Below are positions 43,324 through 50,071 of a stretch of 64,000 nt of DNA, one piece after another. A program made the translations under genes and the position numbers. The notes under the pieces are model-generated. The model did not search any database. It was given only the letters and a program-made list of their open reading frames with translations, and was not told the origin of the DNA. The DNA is from UBA6109 sp035366835 (GTDB taxonomy: Bacteria; Desulfobacterota; Syntrophia; Syntrophales; UBA6109), in the NCBI GenBank assembly GCA_035366835.1, contig DAOSIS010000004.1:94774-158773 (forward strand). The letters are read 5' to 3'. Position 1 is the stretch's first letter; each line of letters opens with the position of its first letter.

Positions 43324-43773
43324 TTATCGTATCGGATTCGTCGGTCTAAAAGCCCACGTGACAACCTCTTGGTCCTGATCATTCTTGTACAGAACGAACG
43401 TGGTCACTTGCATGTCCAAACCGATTTTCAGCTCCTCAAAGGGACATTCCCTGACGATCCCTGCAATCTGAATCCCTTCCGGAAATTCCACCAGGCCAAT
43501 GACATAGGGCGTAATGTTCCCGCTGGCCTTAAAAGGGAGCGGAGGCATATAGTACTGAATGGTATAACTCTTGAGGACCCCGTTTTTGTTCAGGAGCACC
43601 TTCTCGATCCCCTGACGGGAGCATCCGGGCCGATGCTGTTGGTGAAACTCAGGGAAAAAATACGTGCCGCAGGACCGGCAATGTGCACTGATGAGCCGTA
43701 CCTGCCCCTCATCCCAGGTAAACAAATCCGGCAATGCCGGGATCATCTTCCCCTCCGCGCTGACCATCTCCAT
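43324..43773 (-). CDS. DUF35 OB-fold/rubredoxin-like protein, partner of the thiolase-like protein
   Basis: 149 residues. The N-terminal zinc ribbon has Cys32-x2-Cys35 and Cys51 (HCRSCGTYFFPE...RPGCSRQG). The fourth Cys expected near 54 is absent. The OB-fold part contains LKSYTIQYYMPP, TPYVIGLVEFPEGIQIAGIVREC and a final GQEV-like VVTWAFRP. Such proteins form a complex with a thiolase-fold enzyme and help hold or channel the CoA substrate. The ATG at 43773 has AAGGAGGG upstream. It is the first gene of the cluster, 39 bases before the thiolase-like gene. Confidence 0.87.
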   Translation of the reverse strand: MEMVSAEGKMIPALPDLFTWDEGQVRLISAHCRSCGTYFFPEFHQQHRPGCSRQGIEKVLLNKNGVLKSYTIQYYMPPLPFKASGNITPYVIGLVEFPEGIQIAGIVRECPFEELKIGLDMQVTTFVLYKNDQDQEVVTWAFRPTNPIR

Positions 43774-43845
43774 GGGACCCTCCTTGTCTTGTTCTTTTGG
43801 CTCCTCTTGCGGATTCGCACCGCACGCCAGAGATCTGAAATTTAG

Positions 43846-43867
43846 ATTGACTGATGAATCAGTCAAT
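43846..43867. promoter_or_regulatory. Palindromic operator, TetR-type
   Basis: Two perfect 10-base arms (43846-43855 and 43858-43867, ATTGACTGAT and its complement) flank a two-base centre. Size and symmetry are typical for a TetR-family dimer site. It overlaps the -10 element and the expected transcript start, the classical position for repression. Confidence 0.65.
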
Positions 43868-43892
43868 ATGATTTCTCGCACCATTTTGTCAA
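43865..43892 (-). promoter_or_regulatory. Sigma-70-type promoter of the catabolic cluster
   Basis: On the minus strand TTGACA (43892-43887) is followed after 16 bases by CATATT (43870-43865). The leader before the DUF35 gene is about 85 bases. The operator palindrome overlaps the -10 end. Confidence 0.6.
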
Positions 43893-44096
43893 GAAATAAT
43901 TTTGTTTGGTGCAAAGAGAGAAACGTTTTTTGCTGAAGCCGACGTCTCCTTTTCGGTTCTTCCCGCCGACGAATGCTGCAGAAGAAATCCGGGAGATGCA
44001 GCGACAAATTTCTTGACGGAACCGACGGAGGGACGATATCTTTTTCAGAAACGAATGATCAGCCGATGACATCGGTCTTGTGAAAGGAGGCTGTTG

Positions 44097-44543
44097 ATGT
44101 TCAGCAAGATTCTCTATCCGACGGACTTCTCCGACCTGGCCGGCAAGGCCCTCGCCTATGTGAAGCAGCTACGGGAAGCGGGAACCCGCGAAGTGGTCGT
44201 CGTCCACATCATCGACATCCGCGAGGTCAACACGGTGGCACGGGCCATGGCCCTGTACGGCTCCAAGGTTCAGCATGACGCAGACCGGCAGATCAAGGAA
44301 AAGATCGCGCGCGACATGGATGCGATTGCGGCGGAGCTGAAGAGATCCGGCCTGGAGGTCAAGACCCGGGTCAAGACGGGGGTGCCCTTCACGGAAATCG
44401 TCGGCATTGCGGAGGAAGAAAACGTCTCCGCCATCGTCCTGGGTTCTCACGGTGTAAGCAATGTCGAGGAGATGCTCCTCGGCTCCGTTTCGGAAAAGGT
44501 GATCCGCAAGTCCAAGGTGCCCGTGCTGGTCATCAAGCGATGA
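44097..44543 (+). CDS. Universal stress protein (UspA family)
   Basis: 148 residues. AAAGGAGG stands six bases before the ATG at 44097; the TTG at 44094 is not needed. It begins MFSKILYPTDFSDLAGKALAYV and ends with VSAIVLGSHGVSNVEEMLLGSVSEKVIRKSKVPVLVIKR, the UspA nucleotide-site pattern. It is divergent from the catabolic cluster and followed after 36 bases by a lipoprotein gene. It is distinct in sequence from the universal stress protein at 19653. Confidence 0.92.
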   Translation: MFSKILYPTDFSDLAGKALAYVKQLREAGTREVVVVHIIDIREVNTVARAMALYGSKVQHDADRQIKEKIARDMDAIAAELKRSGLEVKTRVKTGVPFTEIVGIAEEENVSAIVLGSHGVSNVEEMLLGSVSEKVIRKSKVPVLVIKR

Positions 44544-44579
44544 ACGGCGGTACAACGACCGCCGAGGGAGGTGTTTTCC

Positions 44580-45311
44580 ATGACACGATTTCGCATGATC
44601 TGTCTTGCAGGCGTGGCGGCCCTCTTGCTGGTCGCCGGCTGCTCGACCTATGAGCGTAAGGTTGTTCCCTTCAAGATGCCGTCCGCCTATCCGAATGCCG
44701 TCACGGTGAACGGCGTTGCCGTTGCATCCCGTGCCTACGACGACACCGCCGACGCCAGACAGGCGTTCGGCTTCGATATCCGCGGCGCGGGTGTGCTGCC
44801 CGTCCAGGTGATCTTCGACAATCAGGGGAAACATTCCCTGGAGATCATCCCGGAGAAGACCCTGCTGATCGACGTGAACGGCAATCTCTGGCCGATTCTG
44901 GACCAGAGCATCGCCTATGACCGCATCTCGAAGCAGACGGAATATGGAAGCGTCGCGCCGGAGGCGGGCAAGAAAGGCCTTCTCGGCGGCGCCGCCGGGG
45001 CCCTGATCGGAGCGGCGATCGGCATCGTTTCCGGGCACAACGTGGGCGACGCGGCGATGAAGGGTGCCGCGGTCGGAGCGGCGGCCGGAGCGACCGTCGG
45101 CGGCGCCGGGGGACTGACGGACCACGACGTTCAGCGGCAGATCCGGGAAGACCTGAACAAGCGCTCCCTCGACCGGCGCGCGGTGAAGACCGGAGAGGTC
45201 GCGCACGGCTTTGTCTTCTTCCCCGGCGAGGCCGGGAAGAGCAAGGAACTCCGACTTCGCCTGAAGGAAACGGACACGGGCAGGGAAATCCCCTTCATCC
45301 TGAAATTCTGA
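44580..45311 (+). CDS. Lipoprotein with glycine-zipper segment
   Basis: 243 residues. The signal peptide ends in the lipobox LLVAGC, so it is a lipid-anchored envelope protein. A beta-rich region (GAGVLPVQVIFDNQGKHSLEIIPEKTLLIDVNG) is followed by a Gly/Ala-rich helical hairpin (GLLGGAAGALIGAAIGIVSGHNVGDAAMKGAAVGAAAGATVGGAGG) of the glycine-zipper type, then FVFFPGEAGKSKELRLRLKETDTG. The ATG at 44580 is preceded by GGGAGG. Possible role: outer-membrane structural or stress lipoprotein. The family is not named here. Confidence 0.75.
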   Translation: MTRFRMICLAGVAALLLVAGCSTYERKVVPFKMPSAYPNAVTVNGVAVASRAYDDTADARQAFGFDIRGAGVLPVQVIFDNQGKHSLEIIPEKTLLIDVNGNLWPILDQSIAYDRISKQTEYGSVAPEAGKKGLLGGAAGALIGAAIGIVSGHNVGDAAMKGAAVGAAAGATVGGAGGLTDHDVQRQIREDLNKRSLDRRAVKTGEVAHGFVFFPGEAGKSKELRLRLKETDTGREIPFILKF

Positions 45312-45382
45312 AGGGGGGCCGTGTGACGGCGGCCGGCGGTGCATATCGTGTCCGGTGGCCGGGGAAAAGGCAGCGGGCAGGG

Positions 45383-46693
45383 ATGACAGCCGTGAAGAGC
45401 ACCTTGGAGGACATTTTCCGGGCGGCGCTGGCCGCTTCCGACCCCTATCGGGCCGTAGAGAAATACGTGGGTACAATCCGCAGGGAATACCGGGACGGCG
45501 GTTTCCGCCGCCTGGTCGTCGTCGGACTCGGCAAGGCGGCCTTTTCGATGTCGCGGGCGTTGCACGACTGTCTGGGGCTGCGCATCGACGGGGGCATCGT
45601 CGTCACGAAATACGGCCATGCCGATCCGGCCGTTCCGCTGGGAGCGATCGAGGTCTACGAAGGGGGGCACCCCCTGCCGGATGAGAACGGCTTCCGGGCC
45701 ACCCGGAAGGTGATCGACCTCCGCGGGACGTTCGACGAGCGGACGCTCGCGGTCTGCCTGGTCTCGGGCGGCGGGTCGGCCATTTTCGTCGCCCCCGCCG
45801 GAGGCATCCTCCTCGCCGAGAAGCAGAAGCTCACGAATCTCCTCCTGCGCTGCGGCGCGCCAATCGAGGAGCTCAACACGGTCCGCAAACACATCTCGCG
45901 CGTCAAGGGCGGCCGCCTGGCCGAAATCCTCTACCCGGCCCGCGTGATTTCGCTGGTCCTCTCCGATGTCGTCGGGGACCCCCTGGACATCATCGCCTCC
46001 GGCGTGACGTCGCCGGACGGGTCGACCTATGCCGACGCCATGGCGATCCTGGAGAAGCACCGTCTTCTGCCCGAAGTGCCGCCGTCGATCCTGGACCACC
46101 TGGATCGCGGCGTCCGCGGCCTCGTCCCCGAAACCCCCAAGCCGGGTGACCGCGTCTTCGCCCGTGTGGACAACCGGATCATCGGCAGCAACCGCCTGGC
46201 CCTCGACGCGGCCAGGAGCAGGGCCGCCGCGCTCGGCTTCCAGGCCGAGATCATCGCCAGGGACGTCGTGGGCGAGGCCGCCGACTACGGCCGGAAGCTG
46301 GCGGCGGTCGCCCGGGAGGCGAAGGCCCGGGCGGGCCGGGAAGGACGGAAGCTCTGCCTCATCTCGGGAGGCGAGCCGACCGTGACAGTCCGCGGGAACG
46401 GCGTGGGCGGCCGCAACACGGAACTGGCCTTGGCCTTCGCGATCGCGGCCGAAGGAATCGAGGACATCGGACTCCTCGCTGCGGGAACGGACGGAACGGA
46501 CGGGCCCACCGACGCCGCCGGGGCGGTCGCGGACGGCTCGACCGTCGTCCGGGGCAGGGCCATGGGCCTCACCGCGGACGCATCCCTCGCCAACAACGAC
46601 TCTTATACGTTCTTCAAGAGCCTCGGGGACCTGGTCATCACGGGTCCCACCGGCACGAACGTCATCGACGTGCACCTCCTGGCGGTCCAATGA
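45383..46693 (+). CDS. Glycerate 2-kinase (GckA/TtuD family, MOFRL domain)
   Basis: 436 residues. The N-terminal domain contains VVVGLGKAAFSMSRAL, GHPLPDENG and the conserved SGGGSAIFVAPAGG. The C-terminal MOFRL domain has LISGGEPTVTVRGNGVGGRNTELALAFAI and AAGTDGTDGPTDAAGAVAD. The enzyme phosphorylates D-glycerate to 2-phosphoglycerate in the serine or glyoxylate routes. The start at 45383 (MTAVKSTLEDIFRAAL) fits the family N-terminus. A GTG at 45323 with a better ribosome site would add 20 atypical residues. Confidence 0.9.
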   Translation: MTAVKSTLEDIFRAALAASDPYRAVEKYVGTIRREYRDGGFRRLVVVGLGKAAFSMSRALHDCLGLRIDGGIVVTKYGHADPAVPLGAIEVYEGGHPLPDENGFRATRKVIDLRGTFDERTLAVCLVSGGGSAIFVAPAGGILLAEKQKLTNLLLRCGAPIEELNTVRKHISRVKGGRLAEILYPARVISLVLSDVVGDPLDIIASGVTSPDGSTYADAMAILEKHRLLPEVPPSILDHLDRGVRGLVPETPKPGDRVFARVDNRIIGSNRLALDAARSRAAALGFQAEIIARDVVGEAADYGRKLAAVAREAKARAGREGRKLCLISGGEPTVTVRGNGVGGRNTELALAFAIAAEGIEDIGLLAAGTDGTDGPTDAAGAVADGSTVVRGRAMGLTADASLANNDSYTFFKSLGDLVITGPTGTNVIDVHLLAVQ

Positions 46694-46733
46694 ACGTTCG
46701 CCCCCCTCTCCTTCCGCAGGGTCCGCCGCTCCT

Positions 46734-47906
46734 ATGAAAGACCCACTTTCCAACTTCACATCCCGCAGCGTCTTCTTCATCGCCATTACCGAATTCGGCA
46801 TGGCGCTCGCCTTCAATTTTGTCATGGCCTTCATGCCTTTCTATATCCTGAAGATCAGTCCCTACGGCCAGAAGGAGACGATCCTGTGGACGGGCGCAAT
46901 CATGGGGACGTCGGCCGTATTCGCGGCGCTGACTTCGACGTTCTGGGGCGGCATGACGGCGCGCTTCAGCCCGAAGCTCCTCTTTCTGCGCGCCATCATC
47001 GGCCACGGCATCGTCTATCTGCTCATGGGATTCACGGAGAATCTGTACCTGCTGATGGCCTTGCGCATTGCCCAGGGCTGCCTCGGCGGCGTATCGACCA
47101 TCGCTTTGATCCTGCTTTCGCATCTGTCGTCGCGGGAAAGCCTTCCCAGGGACATGAGCCTTTTCCAGAATTCCATCACCGCCGGCCATCTCATCGGGCC
47201 CCCCGTAGGCGCCTATCTCGCCACGGCGATCGGCTACCGGGCGCCCTTTGTCTTCGCCGGCGCTCTCATCGCCGTCGTCACATGGTTCTGCTGGCGGAAT
47301 GTCCCCGATGTGCCGCTCCAGAAAAAGGCGGCCCGGTCGGCGGGAAGGAAGCGCGGCGGCATCTTTTCGGGCTGGGCACTGTGCATGGCGGCCGTCTTCA
47401 ACCTCACGTTTCTGCCGAGCATCCTTCCGCAGGTACTCCAGGAATTCGATTGGGTTGGAAAGGATGCCGTCAACATGGCGGGTTTCATCATGATGGCCTA
47501 CTCGGTGGCGGCGATCGCCGGGAATTTTCTGATCAGCACGTTCGCGACCCGGGTCGGCCTGCGCAGGGCGATTGCCGCGGCCTGCCTCGGCGGGGCCTTC
47601 TGCCAGGCGCTTCTGTCCATCGTCCCCGGCGTCTGGAGTTTCACGCTGGTCCGCATGGCCCAGGTGTTCTTCATCGCCGCGATCCTTCCCATGACCATCT
47701 CGGTCTTCGCGCGCAGCGCCGGCGGAGGCGAGATCGGCTTCCTGAATTCCGCGCGCTTCGCCGGAAACGCCATGGGGCCGCTTCTGGCCACCTCCATCCT
47801 CGCGTACTCGAACCTGCTGATCCTGTACCTGGGCATCGCGGGCACGACGGTCGCGCTGTTTCTCGTCTTTCTCCGCGTGGTCAGGCCGTCCGACGGTCCG
47901 GCCTGA
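46734..47906 (+). CDS. MFS transporter
   Basis: 390 residues with about twelve membrane segments. Features are FVMAFMPFYILKIS, a motif-A-like FWGGMTARFSPKLLFLRAIIG in loop 2-3, and YSVAAIAGNFLISTFATRVGLRRAI in the second half. It belongs to the drug/sugar-type MFS with short loops. It starts 40 bases after the glycerate kinase gene in the same direction, so uptake of glycerate or a precursor is plausible, but multidrug efflux is equally possible on sequence. Confidence 0.87.
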   Translation: MKDPLSNFTSRSVFFIAITEFGMALAFNFVMAFMPFYILKISPYGQKETILWTGAIMGTSAVFAALTSTFWGGMTARFSPKLLFLRAIIGHGIVYLLMGFTENLYLLMALRIAQGCLGGVSTIALILLSHLSSRESLPRDMSLFQNSITAGHLIGPPVGAYLATAIGYRAPFVFAGALIAVVTWFCWRNVPDVPLQKKAARSAGRKRGGIFSGWALCMAAVFNLTFLPSILPQVLQEFDWVGKDAVNMAGFIMMAYSVAAIAGNFLISTFATRVGLRRAIAAACLGGAFCQALLSIVPGVWSFTLVRMAQVFFIAAILPMTISVFARSAGGGEIGFLNSARFAGNAMGPLLATSILAYSNLLILYLGIAGTTVALFLVFLRVVRPSDGPA

Positions 47907-47967
47907 CGGAAGGGACGGGGGGGGGACGACCCCGCCAAAAGTCTGCATCCTCCTGTGGGCTCCGGCT

Positions 47968-49500
47968 TCACCTTTTCCGTTCCTCCGCCTCGGCCGGTTC
48001 CGGGGCGGAAATGCGGTTCTTGCCAGCCCTCTTGGCCCGAAACATGTATTCGTCGGCACGGGCGACAAAGTCCCTGGGATCTTCGCCTTCCTTATATTCC
48101 GCGATGCCGATGCTCACCGTCTTGAAGACGGGCGTACGGCCGTTCGGTTGAAGCGGTCGCTGCCGGAAGTCGTTCCGGATCCTTTCCGCGGTGACGGCGG
48201 CCTGCCGCTTCCCCGTTTCCGGCGTGAGGACGATGAACTCTTCCCCGCCGTAACGGAAGGCCACATCGGTTCGGCGGATACATCGTCGTATCGTGTCCGC
48301 GAGATTTTCCAGGACGTGGTCTCCTTCCATATGCCCGTACCGGTCGTTGTACTGCTTGAAATCGTCGATATCCATGAGAAGGATAGAAAGGGGATGTCCG
48401 TAGCGGCGGGACCGCGCGACTTCCGCATCAAGGCACGCGTAGAAGTGCCGGAGGTTGAAGAGCCCCGTGAGGCCGTCCGTGATGCTGAGTTCCCGGAATC
48501 GCCGCTCGCTTTCCTCCAGGAGCCTCGCCGTCCGATCCGTAAAATACAGAACAGCGACCACGGAGAGGAGCAGGAGTTCCAGAAACAGGGTTCCCGTGAT
48601 CCCGACCAGGCGGTACAGGTTGATGCGGTGCGCGTGGGAGAAAAGGACGATGGACCATTTGCCGATCTGGGCATGGGAACGCCATACGGCATAGCGCTCG
48701 CCTTCAAAATCGATCTCGTCCCCGTTGTTTACTTCCTGCCGCAGAACGGCCTCGAAGGGGCGGGTTCCGAATTGCCGCGAGGCGAGCAGCCGATCCGCTT
48801 CCTTCTTCTCGACCGGCCAAAGGCTTTTCAGGACGAAATCCTTTCTGCCGGAAAGAAAGACAATCCCCTCGGGGCTCACGAAGAAGGAAAGGGGATAGTG
48901 CCGCAGATGCGTCTCGATCGATTGCAACTCCGACTTGAGCGCCACGCAGCCGATGATCCTGCCGGCCGCATCGGCGACCGGAGCGCTGGCGAAGAAACCC
49001 TTCCGCGCGGAGGTGACGCCGAGGGCGAAATAGAGGCCGACTTTTCCCTGCACGGCCTCCATGAAGTACGGCCGAAAGGAGTAATTCTCCCCGACAAAGC
49101 TGTCCGGCGCATCGCGGTTGGAGGACGCGACAACCAACCCCTCCCGATTCATCAAATAGGCGACGGATATGCCGAAAATCTTTTGATAGCGCTTAAGGAC
49201 GGCCGTGGCCCGTTCGATATCCGGTGTCGTCCCTCCGATGAGGGCCGGAGGAATCCAGGGCGAATCGGACAGCGTCGAAGCCGCTTTTTCCATCTTGTCG
49301 ATCTCGGAGTTCAGGTAGACGCCCAGCGTCGAGATGACGGCTTCGCCTTCCCTGCGTATTTCCTCGCGGGCGAGCTCCGCCAGTTGCAGCGTGGCAACGA
49401 TGCCGGCCAACAGGACGGCAAGGAGTACGGCCGCGGCGGAAAACTGCCAGCGGATGCGCCGCACCTTCTTCGGCGAAGTTTCGTCAGGGACCTGTGCCAT
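47968..49500 (-). CDS. Membrane-bound diguanylate cyclase (dCache-like sensor, GGDEF)
   Basis: 510 residues. The N-terminal membrane helix (WQFSAAAVLLAVLLAGIVATL) is followed by a periplasmic Cache-like sensor (about 50-300; YLMNREGLVVASSNRD, ENYSFRPYFMEAVQGKVGLYFALG, GFFASAPV). A second membrane helix leads to the GGDEF domain, with the active site RYGGEEF and the product-inhibition site RRTD five residues before it. It makes cyclic-di-GMP in response to an external ligand, possibly an amino or organic acid. The start at 49500 (MAQVPDE) is used; the long upstream in-frame extension overlaps another gene and is rejected. It starts eight bases after the truncated lactamase-fold gene. Confidence 0.92.
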   Translation of the reverse strand: MAQVPDETSPKKVRRIRWQFSAAAVLLAVLLAGIVATLQLAELAREEIRREGEAVISTLGVYLNSEIDKMEKAASTLSDSPWIPPALIGGTTPDIERATAVLKRYQKIFGISVAYLMNREGLVVASSNRDAPDSFVGENYSFRPYFMEAVQGKVGLYFALGVTSARKGFFASAPVADAAGRIIGCVALKSELQSIETHLRHYPLSFFVSPEGIVFLSGRKDFVLKSLWPVEKKEADRLLASRQFGTRPFEAVLRQEVNNGDEIDFEGERYAVWRSHAQIGKWSIVLFSHAHRINLYRLVGITGTLFLELLLLSVVAVLYFTDRTARLLEESERRFRELSITDGLTGLFNLRHFYACLDAEVARSRRYGHPLSILLMDIDDFKQYNDRYGHMEGDHVLENLADTIRRCIRRTDVAFRYGGEEFIVLTPETGKRQAAVTAERIRNDFRQRPLQPNGRTPVFKTVSIGIAEYKEGEDPRDFVARADEYMFRAKRAGKNRISAPEPAEAEERKR

Positions 49501-49508
49501 GCCTCGAT

Positions 49509-49895
49509 CTACCGCAGATAGGGAAAGACGTCTTCCACGACGATCCGGAAGTTCTCCTCCACGTCCCCCTTGCCTTCGAGAATCCCCATATGACCGGGAA
49601 GCAGGATCTCGACGTCCGGTTCCGCCAGGGCGAGGATGTTCTCCTTGAGCAAACGGGCATCGCCGCCCGGGAAATCGGTGCGGCCCACGTTCCTGTGAAA
49701 GAACACGTCGCCACAGAAAAAGGCCCGGCATCCCGGGTCGTACAGGGCGATCGAGCCGGGTGAGTGGCCGGGGACGAACGACGCGGGGCCGGGATTGATC
49801 AGGGCGCCGACTTCGCCTCCGATGTAGAAGCGGTTGCAGTTGTTCTCGGAATAGGACGTCCTTTCGTAGGCATGGAGATCACGGGCGATTTTCAT
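49509..49895 (-). pseudogene. Metallo-beta-lactamase-fold gene with an internal in-frame deletion
   Basis: 128 residues against 222 in the paralogue at 52315. The first about 40 residues (MKIARDLHAYERTSYSENNCNRFYIGG...PASFVP) and the last about 88 (GHSPGSIALYDPGCRAFFCGDVFFHRNVGRTDFPGGD...FPYLR) align without other gaps. The missing 94 residues include the metal-binding THSHPDH motif. The frame is intact, so a short protein may still be made, but it cannot bind the usual two metals. The upstream sequence also resembles that of the full copy (a shared GGCAAAATGCAA block), so promoter and gene were duplicated together. Confidence 0.8.
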
Positions 49896-50017
49896 GGGAC
49901 TCCTTCGGTGCGGACTGGCGCAAGCTACATGGGACCGCGGCAAAATGCAACCCCGATTCGGCAAGGGGTGAGGCGGGAGAAACGGGCCTCCTAATAGAAG
50001 AAACCGCCATTGTTTCG

Positions 50018-50043
50018 GCCGCCCCCGCGTCTGCGGGGGCGGC
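50018..50043. terminator. Strong GC hairpin after the EF-hand gene, terminator-like
   Basis: GCCGCCCCCGC (50018-50028) pairs perfectly with 50033-50043 around GTCT. It lies 29 bases beyond the stop of the EF-hand gene on the minus strand. There is no T run, so it is either a weak terminator or a 3'-end stabiliser. Confidence 0.45.
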
Positions 50044-50071
50044 GGCGTCTGCGCTGAGGGAACTTCGACCC

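Larger units (their letters stand above)
43774..44096. other. Intergenic control region between the catabolic cluster and the stress-protein gene
   Basis: 323 bases without a credible gene. It holds the cluster promoter and palindromic operator on the minus strand, and the leader of the divergent universal stress protein gene. A weak TTGACG near 44013 may belong to a promoter for the latter. Confidence 0.6.
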
